A stretch of 64,000 bases of DNA from Acetobacteraceae bacterium (GCA_024280945.1 JAMXLO010000088.1:1-64000); one strand, 5' to 3'. Positions 18,347 through 30,129 are shown, counted from the stretch's first letter. The notes: generated by a model from the sequence alone, not told the origin. Translations and numbers: made by a program.

Positions 18347-20050
18347 ATGGATGAAGAACCCACACCGAAACGCGGCTTGGCCCGCAACACCGCCAATTAT
18401 GGCGATCGCGACTTCGCGCTGTACCTGCGCAGGTCGTTCGCCAAGTCGATGGGCTATTCCCAGGCGATGCTCGACCGACCGGTGGTCGGCATCGTCGATA
18501 CCGGCTCGGGGTTCAACAACTGCCATCGCACCGTCCCCGAACTTATCGAGGCGGTGAAGCGCGGGGTTCTTGCCGCGGGTGGTCTGCCGCTGCCCTTCCC
18601 AACCGTCTCGTTATGCGAGCCCTCGCTGTTCCCAACCTCGATGCACTACCGCAACCTGGCCGCGCTCGACACCGAGGCGATGCTGAGCGCGCAGCCGATG
18701 GACGCGGCAGTGCTGATCGGCGGCTGCGACAAGACCGTGCCGGCGCAATTGATGGCCGCTGCCTCGGCCGACATTCCTGCGGTGCAACTGGTCACTGGGC
18801 CGATGCTGGCAACGCCGTTTCAGGGCGAGCGTCTGTCCGCGTGCACTGATTGCCGTCGCTATTGGGCAGCGTATCGCGCCGGGCGCGTCACCGCCGAACG
18901 GATCGGCGAGATCGAGGGAAGGCTCGCGACCACGGCCGGCACCTGCGGCGTCATGGGGACGGCGTCCACAATGGCTTGCATCGCCGAGACCTTGGGTATG
19001 GTGCCGCTGGGCCAGGGTTCTATTCCCGCGGTGCATGCCGATCGGCTGCGCGCCGCCGAGGAGGCGGGAGCGCTGGCGGTGAAGCTGATCGCTGCACCGA
19101 TCCGGCCATCGGAGATCATCACCGCCGCCTCCGTCGAGAATGCGCTGCGCGTGTTGCTGGCACTGGGCGGGTCGACGAACGCCTTGATCCACCTGACCGC
19201 GATTGCGGGACGACGTGGCGTGCACGTCGACCTGCACCGGCTGAACGAGCTGTCCGATACAACGCCGGTGCTGGTCGACCTCAAGCCGACCGGCGAAGGC
19301 TACATGGAGGATTTCCACGCTGCCGGCGGTATGCCCGCGCTATTGTGGGAGTTGCGCGACCTGCTGCACCTGCAAACGCGTGATGTGACGGGACTGACGC
19401 TTGAGCAGCGCTTGTGCGAACTGGTGTTCGTCGATCGCCGGTACATTCGCGCGCGCGCTGAACCCGTGTCGCCGGTCGGTGGCCTGGTGGCGCTGTTCGG
19501 TTCTCTCGCGCCGCGCGGTGCCATCCTGAAGCGCAGCGCCGCGACGACGTCGCTGTTCGAGATCGAGGCGCGGGCGGTGGTATTCGACGGGCTCGAAGAC
19601 CTGGCAAACCGGATCGACGACCCGGGACTGGATGTGACCGAGCGCGACATCCTGGTGCTGAAGAATGCCGGCTCACTCACGCCGGCGGGGATGCCGGAGG
19701 CGGGCTATCTGCCGATCCCGCAGAAGCTGGCGCGGGCCGGGGTGAAGGACATGGTGCGGATGAGCGACTGCCGGATGTCAGGCACCGCGTTCGGGACCAT
19801 CGTGCTGCACATTACACCCGAGGCAGCGGCTGGCGGCCCGCTGGCGCTGGTCGAGAGCGGCGATCGGGTCCGACTGTCGGTGCAGCAGCGTCGGCTGGAT
19901 CTGCTGGTGGATGCGACGACGCTGGAGCGGCGTCGCGCGGCGTGGCAGCCGCCAGCGCGGCCGTCGCGTGGGTGGGATCGGATCGTGGCCGACCAGGTGC
20001 TGCAGGCTGACGAGGGTTGCGATTTGGCGGTGTTGCGACCGGCGCGATAG
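18347..20050 (+). CDS. IlvD/Edd-family dehydratase, probably sugar-acid dehydratase
   Basis: 567 residues with Fe-S cluster cysteines in IGGCDKTVPAQLM, SACTDCRRYW and TAGTCGVMGTASTMACIAE. The C-terminal SDCRMSGTAFGTIVLHITPEAA is the conserved IlvD/Edd block. The DCRRYW/YRAG signature is the one I associate with the aldonic-acid branch (L-arabinonate/D-xylonate dehydratase type) rather than with housekeeping IlvD. It would convert an aldonate to a 2-keto-3-deoxy acid. ATG 18347 keeps a normal N-terminus. Its divergent partner, a 2-hydroxyacid dehydrogenase, fits such a pathway. Confidence 0.85.
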   Translation: MDEEPTPKRGLARNTANYGDRDFALYLRRSFAKSMGYSQAMLDRPVVGIVDTGSGFNNCHRTVPELIEAVKRGVLAAGGLPLPFPTVSLCEPSLFPTSMHYRNLAALDTEAMLSAQPMDAAVLIGGCDKTVPAQLMAAASADIPAVQLVTGPMLATPFQGERLSACTDCRRYWAAYRAGRVTAERIGEIEGRLATTAGTCGVMGTASTMACIAETLGMVPLGQGSIPAVHADRLRAAEEAGALAVKLIAAPIRPSEIITAASVENALRVLLALGGSTNALIHLTAIAGRRGVHVDLHRLNELSDTTPVLVDLKPTGEGYMEDFHAAGGMPALLWELRDLLHLQTRDVTGLTLEQRLCELVFVDRRYIRARAEPVSPVGGLVALFGSLAPRGAILKRSAATTSLFEIEARAVVFDGLEDLANRIDDPGLDVTERDILVLKNAGSLTPAGMPEAGYLPIPQKLARAGVKDMVRMSDCRMSGTAFGTIVLHITPEAAAGGPLALVESGDRVRLSVQQRRLDLLVDATTLERRRAAWQPPARPSRGWDRIVADQVLQADEGCDLAVLRPAR

Positions 20051-20344
20051 ACTGCGTACCTGCGGCTAAACAAGCCTGTGCCTTTCCAATGGCGTGTCAA
20101 TACAGGCTCGTATCGCGCATCATCCACAAACATTCCGTACGTCGCACCTGTGCTGTGGTGATAATATCCCCAGCGCTGTGGATGACCCTGTGCACAAGTT
20201 GGTGGAGCGTTTGCAGAAGATTGGCGGCGAGGCTCACCGTTTGGACATCGATTTGAAAGCGGGCACCGCCAGGTGTTGACGAACCAGGCCTTCGAGCGGC
20301 CAGCTTCCAGGGCTGTGAGCAGTAGGAGTTTCTGCCTCCGCGTT

Positions 20345-21288
20345 CTAGCCGAACGCCGCGCGGGGCACATGCGACAAGCCCGGCTTGGCACACTCGGGTT
20401 CAAGCAAGTGCTCCCGGTAATTATCGCCATCGATCAGAGTATGGAGCGTTGGCGTGCCGAGTTCGGCCGCCCGTTTGCCCCCCTTGTCAACGCTGAGATG
20501 CACGAGGGCTGGTCGGGACGAAGCGGCGATCAAATACAGCTTTGCCGCCGAGAAGCGCACGCCAATCGCGCCGCGAGTAGAGCGCAAGACGGGCGCTTCC
20601 TCCCGCGCACCCGACTTCCATCCAGTTGCTACTGGTCAACTTGGGACCGCTGGGCTGGGCGAAGGAGTAAGTTGCCTCGCCCTGCAACGGCGACTGCGTG
20701 GGATCCTGGGGCGTGGGATGCAGAGATCCGATTTCGGGTGTGCCAATGCGGAATAGATCGGCATTGTCCGCTGGACGTTCCTGCCAACCGATGCGTGCCA
20801 GACTGAGGAGATCCCGAATGACAGCCTCGATCCCCTGGGAGTATCCTTCGCCATCGCGAGAAAGACGAATCTGTCCATGGCCGTCCAAAAGGTAAACGAT
20901 GGCCAGGCCCGATTCTCCAACGCTTGCCAAGTTTGGTAATCGTTGTCCTGGGCAGTTTGGGTAGCGTACATCCAGCTTGCGGATCGCCTTCTCGACGTTC
21001 GATGGAATGCGTTCGAACCCGAACTCGGGGCGTATGGACGCCGATTATCTGCAAACCTTGAGGCCCATACTCCGAAGGCCAGCGCTTCATATAGGGTAAT
21101 GTGCGTCGCCAATTGATACATGTGTAAGTGCAGAACTGGACCAGCACCACCTTGCCGCGCAACCCGGCTATGGTCAGCGGATGGAAGGCGTGTGGCATAT
21201 TCGATCGCGGGCTTACAGGTGCTGTGAATCGGACCCCGATGACGTTTTCCTGCTGCAGAAAGAACCCTTTATCATTGATGTACGTCAA
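20345..21288 (-). pseudogene. Decayed thioredoxin-like (DipZ/TlpA-type) gene
   Basis: Three minus-strand frames together reconstruct a thioredoxin-fold protein: PLTIAGLRGKVVLVQF and IIGVHTP in one frame, PEFGFERIPSNVEKAIRKLD in the next, QDNDYQTWQALENRAWPS in a third, then YLLDGHGQIRLSRDGEGYS and a C-terminal beta-rich part ending near 20345. The order matches the soluble half of DipZ-type proteins. At least four frame changes are needed. The active site reads CINW where relatives have Cys-x-x-Cys, so the second redox cysteine is gone too. No CcdA-like membrane part is present. Confidence 0.75.
21275..21288. promoter_or_regulatory. FNR/FixK-type box upstream of the MgtA-like ATPase
   Basis: TTGATGTACGTCAA matches the FNR/FixK/Anr consensus TTGAT-N4-ATCAA at 9 of 10 positions. 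It is centred at 21281.5, 77 bases before the ATG at 21359. GATTAT at 21312-21317 lies where a -10 element of a class II activated promoter would sit. Low-oxygen or nitrosative control of the ATPase is inferred. Confidence 0.5.
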
Positions 21289-21358
21289 TGCATTGAGCCT
21301 AAATTTGCGCTGATTATTCAGGTTAACCGACTTAAAGACCGAGCCATCGAGATGTGCG

Positions 21359-23989
21359 ATGAGCGTCCTGACTAGGACGGCCCCATCCGGACGCCGGGCG
21401 AAGGCCGACTGGACGGACGGTGATCGCCCGTTGTTCTCCGTAAGCCGGCTACATCCGGCGGAAGTTTACGCGGCCGCGGCGTCCGGCCCGGAGGGGCTTT
21501 CGCACGAGGAGGCGGAGGTCCGCCAGAAGGAATTCGGGCCCAACACGGTCTCGCGTGAGCATAGGGCGACGATACCTGGGGAACTGTGGGGGCGGGCTCG
21601 AAATCCGCTCAATGGATTGCTGCTGGCTCTGGCGAGCATGTCGTATGTTCTAGGCGACCCCCGCGCCGCCATCGTCATCGCCTGTATGGTGGTATTGTCG
21701 ATCACGACGGCCTTTGTCCAGGAACATAGGTCCAACAGTGCAGCAGCCCAACTTCGGGCTTTGGTGCACACGACGGCCACAGTCCGACGGCATCCATCGC
21801 CTTCTGAGGAGAGGTTTTTCGACATCCCGATCGAGCGCCTTGTTCCCGGCGATGTCGTCCGGTTGTCCGCCGGCGATATGATTCCGGCGGACTTGCGCCT
21901 GCTGGAGGCGAAGGATCTGTTCATCAACCAGTCGGCTTTGACCGGAGAGGCAATGCCGGCTGAAAAGTACGCGCACGCATCACAGGACGAGTGCAGCAGC
22001 CCGTTTGATTTGCCCAACCTGTGCTTCATGGGCGCAAACGTCGTGTCGGGCTTCGGTGTTGGTGTGCTTCTACGGACTGGGCCGCATACGTTCTTCGGTC
22101 AATTGGCGAATGAGATTGCTGGTCGGCGGGTCCCCACAGCATTCGATCAAGGCATCAATCGGTTCGTCTGGCTGATGGTGCGTTTCATCGCTGTCATGGT
22201 TCCGACAGTCTTCCTGATCAATGGGATCACCAAGCACGACTGGCTTGAAGCGTTGCTATTTGCGGTGGCGGTGGCAGTTGGCCTAACACCAGAAATGTTG
22301 CCCATGATCGTGACGGTCAACCTGGCGAAGGGCGCGATCGCCATGTCGCGCAGCAAGGTGATCGTCAAGCGGCTCAATGCAATTCAGAATCTCGGTGCGA
22401 TGGACGTCTTGTGCACCGACAAAACCGGCACATTGACGCAGGATCGTATCATCCTGAAGCGCTACCTTGATATGCACGGGGAGGTATCCGAGAGAGTTCT
22501 ACAGTACGCTTTCCTCAACAGTCACTTTCAGTCCGGACTGCGCAACCTCCTTGACAACGCAGTGTTGTCCCACGTCGAGCTCCACAAAATGTTCGGTCTG
22601 GATAGCGGCTATTCGAAAGTGGACGAGGTCCCATTCGACTTCTCGCGTCGACGTCTTTCGGTCGTTGTTCGACAGAACGATGGCAGACATATCCTCATTT
22701 GCAAGGGGGCAGTCGAGGAGATCTTCGCAGTCTGCACGCATTACATTGTCGACGGAGAGATTGGCCAACTCGATGCAAGCCATTTCGCAGTGGCCCAGCA
22801 GGAGACCATCGCGCTGAATTCCGACGGGTTCCGCGTTGTTGCGGTCGCCTACAAGGCGATGGAGGTCGCGAAACCGAGCTATTCTGTGGGGGATGAGGCA
22901 GATCTCACGCTTCTCGGGTACATCGCTTTTCTCGATCCTCCGAAGGAAAGCGCACGGGCGGCGATTGCGGCACTTGCCGAGAGAGGCGTCAAGGTCAAGA
23001 TACTTACCGGCGACAACGAGGTCATCACTCGCAAGATCTGCCGCGAGGTCAATCTCGAGCCGGGCGAAATCCTTCTAGGCGGCGACCTCACTCGGTTGAG
23101 TGATACGGAACTTGCGAAGGTCGTAGATAGCACAACGGTCTTTGCCAAGCTAACGCCAGCACAAAAGGAACGGGTTGTTCGTGCTCTACACGTAAAGTCG
23201 CATGTCGTCGGCTTCCTTGGAGACGGCATCAATGACAGCCCAGCTTTGAAGGCAGCCGATGTCAGCATATCCGTGGATACAGCCGTTGATATCGCCAAGG
23301 AATCTGCCGACATCATCCTTCTCGAAAAAAGCCTGCTGGTACTGCAGGACGGTGTCATCGAGGGCCGCCGCATCTTTGGCAACATATCGAAATATATCAA
23401 AATGGGAGCCAGTTCGAATTTTGGCAACATGTTCAGTGTGGTCGGGGCCAGTATTTTCTTGCCGTTTTTGCCGATGGCACCGATCCAGGTCCTGACCAAC
23501 AACCTTCTCTATGACTTCTCGCAAACCGCCATACCGACCGACAATGTGGATGAGGAATTCCTTGCCAATCCCCGGCAATGGGATATCAGCAATATCTTCC
23601 GGTTCATGCTCTTCATCGGGCCGATCAGCTCGATATTCGACTACGCCACGTACGGCATGATGCTGTTCGTCTTCCATGCCTGGACAAATCCATCGCTGTT
23701 TCAAACCGGGTGGTTCGTCGAATCACTGCTCACGCAGACGCTGATCATCCACATTATAAGAACTGCGAGAATTCCTTTTATCGAGAGCCACGCGAGTCCT
23801 TCGCTCATTGCAACTACCATCACAATCTGTGCGGTTGGGATCGTGCTGCCCTTCACCTGGGCGGGTGCGGCTCTGGGGTTCATCCCTGTGCCATGGCTCT
23901 ATTGGCCGCTGGTCGTGTCCATGCTGCTTGTCTACGCGGTCGTCACGCATTTCGTGAAAGTATGGTTTGTCAAGCAGTGGGGGCTCTGA
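21359..23989 (+). CDS. mgtA: Magnesium-translocating P-type ATPase (MgtA/MgtB type)
   Basis: 876 residues, ten predicted membrane segments. The phosphorylated Asp is D354 in CTDKTGTLTQD. The actuator motif is SALTGEAMP, the ion-site segment reads GLTPEMLPMIV, as in MgtA/MgtB rather than Ca or heavy-metal pumps, and the hinge is GDGINDSPALKAAD. It imports Mg2+ (or Ni2+/Co2+) across the inner membrane at ATP cost. No MgtC or PhoPQ-type leader is visible. An FNR/FixK-like box lies 70 bases upstream of the start, unusual for a Mg2+ transporter. The gene is intact next to a decayed thioredoxin gene. Confidence 0.93.
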   Translation: MSVLTRTAPSGRRAKADWTDGDRPLFSVSRLHPAEVYAAAASGPEGLSHEEAEVRQKEFGPNTVSREHRATIPGELWGRARNPLNGLLLALASMSYVLGDPRAAIVIACMVVLSITTAFVQEHRSNSAAAQLRALVHTTATVRRHPSPSEERFFDIPIERLVPGDVVRLSAGDMIPADLRLLEAKDLFINQSALTGEAMPAEKYAHASQDECSSPFDLPNLCFMGANVVSGFGVGVLLRTGPHTFFGQLANEIAGRRVPTAFDQGINRFVWLMVRFIAVMVPTVFLINGITKHDWLEALLFAVAVAVGLTPEMLPMIVTVNLAKGAIAMSRSKVIVKRLNAIQNLGAMDVLCTDKTGTLTQDRIILKRYLDMHGEVSERVLQYAFLNSHFQSGLRNLLDNAVLSHVELHKMFGLDSGYSKVDEVPFDFSRRRLSVVVRQNDGRHILICKGAVEEIFAVCTHYIVDGEIGQLDASHFAVAQQETIALNSDGFRVVAVAYKAMEVAKPSYSVGDEADLTLLGYIAFLDPPKESARAAIAALAERGVKVKILTGDNEVITRKICREVNLEPGEILLGGDLTRLSDTELAKVVDSTTVFAKLTPAQKERVVRALHVKSHVVGFLGDGINDSPALKAADVSISVDTAVDIAKESADIILLEKSLLVLQDGVIEGRRIFGNISKYIKMGASSNFGNMFSVVGASIFLPFLPMAPIQVLTNNLLYDFSQTAIPTDNVDEEFLANPRQWDISNIFRFMLFIGPISSIFDYATYGMMLFVFHAWTNPSLFQTGWFVESLLTQTLIIHIIRTARIPFIESHASPSLIATTITICAVGIVLPFTWAGAALGFIPVPWLYWPLVVSMLLVYAVVTHFVKVWFVKQWGL

Positions 23990-24220
23990 CGCGCCGCCGC
24001 CGAACCCAGCCGCGGCCCACGATCTTGGGGATGGGAGGGGTGGCTAAGCGCTTTCAGCCTCCCGAGCGAGATCTGGTGGCGGGGGCCTCCCGTAAGGGCG
24101 CACGAGGCCCCATGTACCGCCAGCGGCTGAGAGCCGGTTCAAGCGAACAATTCGATGATTCCCAGCAATTTAATCGATTGGACAGCTGGGCCTCGGATCG
24201 TTATGGCGGGCCGCGATTGA

Positions 24221-26455
<2,235 letters not shown>

Positions 26456-26465
26456 TAGCGGCGGA

Positions 26466-26496
26466 CAGGTCCCCGGCGAAGCACGTCGGGGACCTG
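26466..26496 (+). terminator. Hairpin after katG
   Basis: CAGGTCCCCG (26466-26475) pairs perfectly with CGGGGACCTG (26487-26496) around an 11-base loop, starting 11 bases after the katG stop. There is no T-run, so it is a strong stem-loop that may terminate or stabilise the transcript rather than a textbook terminator. Confidence 0.45.
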
Positions 26497-26702
26497 CGCC
26501 GCGAACATCTTCGATCCGTCAGCGCCAAATATCGTAGCTCTGCTCAGGCAAGCTGGATTCCGTCCGTCGTCCACGTCGTGGATTTCCACGCGCCGGATAC
26601 TTCGAGGTGCAACGTATGCCGCAAATAGCGGCGGCTTTTGTTCTGCAGGCGGTTTCGACGCCGTGACCCAGGAGCGGCAAGCGACCACTGCTTGTAGTCT
26701 TT

Positions 26703-27536
26703 CTATGGCAGCGCCACTTCGTGGAGCGGCCCGCTTCCGACCATGACGCCGCCAGCATTGAACGGCCGGTCATTGATCATCAGAATGACGACGCAGGCGG
26801 CCACGGCGGTCGAAAGGACGAACAGGTTGATCGCGGTGGTCGTGTGGCGACCGACGTGGAGCATGGCAATCGTCAGCAGCATGAGCGCGTCCAGTACGAC
26901 AATAACGATCCATTGCGGTGGCGAGATCGCTGCCTCACTGAGCAGGATCCTGTTTCGCCGCGCTTGTAACGTCCCCTCGATCGCTCGTGCGATGTCCTGC
27001 TGCGCAACTTTCTCGCCGGCACGCTGGGGCTCAAAGGACAACAATGCGATGAGCGCTTCGGGAAGGCCAGGAGGAGGTCGTCGCAGGTTATTGCGGCCTT
27101 CTAGCATCTCTGGCCAGTCCTCGGCGTCCACGAACTGGAGGTACTGTTTGATGTCGTTGCGGATCGTGGTTCGCAGGTCTGCCGGCAGAACCTCCGAAAG
27201 CAGAACCACCTGGCGGATTGCAGTTGCCTCCTGTGCCACATAGGCGTTGGCGCGATCAACATTTGCCCATACGCGTGCCGCCAGAAAGGCGATGACCAAG
27301 CCGGTGATCACCCCGAGTGGGGTCAGCATGGCCGGCGTGGTGGCGTTCACCTTGCCGGCAATGGGATGTGCTGAAAGGGCCGCTCCGGCCAGCAGCATGA
27401 CTATCGCAAGCAGGTAGCAGAACGTGAAGACGATCAGGACGATGACGGGTGTCTCCTGTGTCTCGAGCCACCAGAGCATGGCGTATAAGCCCCCAGTACC
27501 GGTTGCGTCGTCAGGTGCGTCGGGCACTTGACCCAC
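26703..27536 (-). CDS. DUF4239 (bestrophin-like) membrane protein
   Basis: Up to 277 residues. Two hydrophobic segments near the N-terminus (VIVLIVFTFCYLLAIVMLLAG and MLTPLGVITGLVIAFLAARV) precede a cytosolic helical region with EATAIRQVVLLSEVLP. Two more membrane segments close the protein (IVVLDALMLLTIAML, TTAINLFVLSTAVAACVVIL). This layout and the LGVITGLVIAF/RQ signature match DUF4239, sometimes called bestrophin-like; the function is unknown. The GTG at 27536 is the longest start. ATG 27479 is an alternative that begins just before the first membrane segment. Confidence 0.75.
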   Translation of the reverse strand: MGQVPDAPDDATGTGGLYAMLWWLETQETPVIVLIVFTFCYLLAIVMLLAGAALSAHPIAGKVNATTPAMLTPLGVITGLVIAFLAARVWANVDRANAYVAQEATAIRQVVLLSEVLPADLRTTIRNDIKQYLQFVDAEDWPEMLEGRNNLRRPPPGLPEALIALLSFEPQRAGEKVAQQDIARAIEGTLQARRNRILLSEAAISPPQWIVIVVLDALMLLTIAMLHVGRHTTTAINLFVLSTAVAACVVILMINDRPFNAGGVMVGSGPLHEVALP

Positions 27537-27855
27537 CCTTTATGATTTGCCGGCGCTTGCTAAGCCAGCATCCTGCTGGCGCGCGGTCCCGGCGTAGTGT
27601 GTAGTAGTGCCATCGGCAGTGGCGGGGGATTGGCCTGAGCCAGTCGTTGTTCTTGCGACTGAATAAACGGAGACATGACGAAGGCAGAGCGGCGGAGATG
27701 CCAAGCGGACTGCTGATCCTGTTCCTGGCGATGTTCCTGATCGGGTCTCCGGCGGCTGCTTCCGGCTTTGCTCGAACCGTAGGACCGCGGCGAGATGCGG
27801 ATGGGGAGGGATTCCGCCGCGAGGGCTGAGGCATGCGGCTCGAAAATCGCTATCT

Positions 27856-27936
27856 TCAGGTCAGCAACGGCACCAGCGCTGCCCAGACTCCAACGAGACC
27901 AAATGCCATACCAGCAGCGGTTAAATAGGCGCGCAT
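27856..27936 (-). CDS. 26-residue single-pass membrane miniprotein
   Basis: ATG at 27934-27936 is preceded by GGAGGGAGAAG, one of the strongest Shine-Dalgarno sequences in the window, and the frame closes with TGA after 26 codons. The peptide begins MRAYLTAAGMAFGLVG and is a single hydrophobic helix with two N-terminal charges. It lies alone between the DUF4239 gene and the gene at 28355. Short hydrophobic proteins like this usually sit in the inner membrane. I cannot name a function. The strength of the ribosome-binding site is the main evidence. Confidence 0.45.
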   Translation of the reverse strand: MRAYLTAAGMAFGLVGVWAALVPLLT

Positions 27937-28354
27937 AGGTCTTCTCCCTCCGTCCGGCGAGAATGACGACAACAAGCCCCAAGCGCTGTGACCCACGGCA
28001 CATCAGGACGACGAAGCTGACCGGCCAGAGGACGTCCCAGGGACGTGCATTCCGACCACTCTCAAGGAGCGGCCAGTGTCGGCGGCTGACAATCCGCGAC
28101 TGGCATCGCGCCTGGCTGAGGCATTCCACCGACCGGTAGTCTCGCCACCCATCGGTGGGTTGCGCTCCCCGGGAGCCATGCACGCGACTCGCGAAGCACG
28201 ATAGAATAGCCCCGCGTGACCAGAAGGCGGGGGGCGAGATTGCCATCCTGTGACGACCACGAATCGTCGAGCGCGCGGTGCTCGCCGGTAAGGGCGTCCA
28301 GGTTGGCTTGCCGTTCGACCCTGCGCAGTGGCAATCGGGAGCCGAACCAATCCG
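27937..28354. other. Intergenic stretch, no convincing gene
   Basis: About 420 bases. A long minus-strand frame crosses it (27560-28585) but its sequence is not protein-like and it runs antisense to the better-supported gene at 28355. Nearby, 27698-27829 on the plus strand could encode 43 residues with a hydrophobic N-terminus (LLILFLAMFLIGS), without a well-spaced ribosome-binding site. I see nothing else. Confidence 0.4.
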
Positions 28355-28591
28355 ATGACTGGTGAACTCTCCGTCTATCGCTTCTTTGCCGACGGGAAAT
28401 GGGAACTTGTCGAGCGATTCGTCGACCATGAGACGGCGGTGCGCACGGCGACTGCGCTGATTGACTCGGTCAGCGCGAAAATTGGCCTGACAGCGCGGGT
28501 CATCATAATGGACGATATGGACTTCACCAGTTTCGAGTGGATCAGGGGCAGGGGTCTCGTCTTCCCGACGCCGCACACGCAGCAAGAGTAG
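28355..28591 (+). CDS. Small conserved hypothetical protein
   Basis: 78 residues from ATG 28355 (87 from GTG 28328). The pattern MTGELSVYRFFADGKWELVERFV, an Ala-rich helix (AVRTATALIDS), VRVIIMDDMDFTSFEWIRG and final GLVFPTP resembles short alphaproteobacterial proteins of unknown function in which TGE..VY.FF, a helix, a VIITD strand and a G..FP tail are conserved. No membrane segment or cysteines; predicted alpha/beta and cytoplasmic. There is no obvious operon partner. Confidence 0.6.
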   Translation: MTGELSVYRFFADGKWELVERFVDHETAVRTATALIDSVSAKIGLTARVIIMDDMDFTSFEWIRGRGLVFPTPHTQQE

Positions 28592-29055
28592 CGAATGCGC
28601 GCTCCCACGCCTGCGACGCCTGGTATTGCCTCGAACCTCGTCTGAGCGGCGCGCGCCCGCCGCGAGGAGTTTTCGTTGCGGCTTGTCGGCCTACTAGCGC
28701 ATTGCGCGACATCCTTGGTTCATCCAAAGCACGCGCGAGCGAGACCAACATCCACAGATCACTGCTGCCAATTCACCCTCAACGGTGTCAGTCTGAGGCG
28801 ACCGGGTCATGCACTGGGCTGGGCTCATCGATTGAGACCGACGCGGCCGCCGGCATACTCGGCCAAACGGGCAAGATTATCCACTTGCCATGCTTTTTGC
28901 TGAGGCGAGCAGGTTTCAGATTGCTCGCATTTGCCGCGAATTTGCGAAATATGACGGGGCCCAGCAGGACGATCTCTTCCGTGATCTCCCCCTTCGCTTA
29001 CGCGCATTGTGCTCCGCCCCTCGCGGGTTGCGTGATCGCCTGACAGATCCTCGCC
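28592..29055. other. Intergenic stretch, nothing recognised
   Basis: About 460 bases upstream of the second acyltransferase. Short frames on both strands show no family resemblance and no good ribosome-binding sites, and no repeats were noticed. Presumably it contains the acyltransferase promoter. Confidence 0.4.
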
Positions 29056-30129
29056 GTGTCGGCACGTACCCACAAGCTGCGCTCCCTCGAGATGCTGCGG
29101 GCGATTGCGGCGCTCCTCGTCGTCATGTTCCACGTTGGGACAATCATGCCGGCGCGGATCGGTGGCGTGCCGCCATTCGGCGATCTGTTCGCCGGCGGGA
29201 ATTGCGGTATCGACCTGTTCTTTGTGCTCAGCGGCTTCATAATCGCGACGGTCCATGCCGGCGACATCGGGCGGCCAGAACGGATATCGAACTATCTTTT
29301 CAACCGGATCGCTCGGATTTACCCCGCGGTCTGGATCATGACGGTATTTGCGCTCGTGCTCTACGCTGGATCGTTCGGCGGTAGCGAGAAGGCGAGCAAG
29401 CTGCTTCCCTGGCCGGTCACGGCGAGCTTCTTGTTGCTGCCCCAGTCGGGCGACGCGCTGGTCAACGTAACCTGGACGTTGAAATACGAAATCGCCTTCT
29501 ACGCCATGTTTGCCGTGATGATCGCACACCGATACCTCGGACTGCTGTTGATCGGCCTCTGGCAGACAGCGGTCCTCGTAGCTTGGTTTGCGCAGGTCCC
29601 GAGCGACATCGGCACATTCTATCTGCGCCCGATCTGCCTTGAGTTCGGTGTGGGACTTGCCTGCGCGTGGTGCCTGCGACAGCCGTTTGGCCGACGTCTA
29701 CGGCTGCCGTGGATTGCCCTGTGGGCCGTCGGGCTCGGCGCGTTCGCAGTCGGCGGCTTCGTGCATCCGGCTGCGGCTTCCTGGGCCGGAGTGGCCTGTG
29801 CGCTAGGTGCGGGAGCGATCATCGCCGGTATGGTCCGCCTGGAAGAGTTCGGGATACTTCGTGTCCAGCCCGTATTGGTGGCGCTCGGTGGCGCAAGCTA
29901 TTCGATCTACCTGGTGCACTACGCGGTCATTACCTTGCTCGCGATCGGGCTGACCCGACTGCACGTGCACGGCTCCTCAGGGTGGGCACTCGTTGTGGCT
30001 GCAGGCGGGGTCACATCGGGGGTTGCCTTCAATTACTTGGTGGACCAGCCGGTGCAGCGTTGGCTGCGCGCGCGAAAGGATCTGTGGGTTGGCTCCGCGC
30101 TGAGCACACAGCCCGCAACCGGCGATTGA
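29056..30129 (+). CDS. Membrane acyltransferase (acyltransferase 3 family)
   Basis: 357 residues with about ten membrane segments. The N-terminus has LRAIAALLVVMFHVG (Arg-x10-His), then GIDLFFVLSGFIIATV and YLFNRIARIYPAVW, all hallmarks of OafA/NodX-type O-acyltransferases. WTLKYEIAFYAMFA is the conserved mid-protein block. The start is GTG 29056. It stands apart from the polysaccharide cluster at the window start, so its glycan substrate is not evident. It is clearly a different protein from the acyltransferase at 4983. Confidence 0.85.
   Translation: MSARTHKLRSLEMLRAIAALLVVMFHVGTIMPARIGGVPPFGDLFAGGNCGIDLFFVLSGFIIATVHAGDIGRPERISNYLFNRIARIYPAVWIMTVFALVLYAGSFGGSEKASKLLPWPVTASFLLLPQSGDALVNVTWTLKYEIAFYAMFAVMIAHRYLGLLLIGLWQTAVLVAWFAQVPSDIGTFYLRPICLEFGVGLACAWCLRQPFGRRLRLPWIALWAVGLGAFAVGGFVHPAAASWAGVACALGAGAIIAGMVRLEEFGILRVQPVLVALGGASYSIYLVHYAVITLLAIGLTRLHVHGSSGWALVVAAGGVTSGVAFNYLVDQPVQRWLRARKDLWVGSALSTQPATGD

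Noticed and set aside
27698-27829. 43-residue plus-strand frame with a hydrophobic N-terminus
   Set aside because: The purine-rich sequence touches the ATG directly, giving poor spacing, and the C-terminal half is an Arg/Gly-rich non-globular tail.
27560-28585. 341-residue minus-strand frame
   Set aside because: Runs antisense to the small conserved gene at 28355 and lacks protein-like patterns; no ribosome-binding site at its start.
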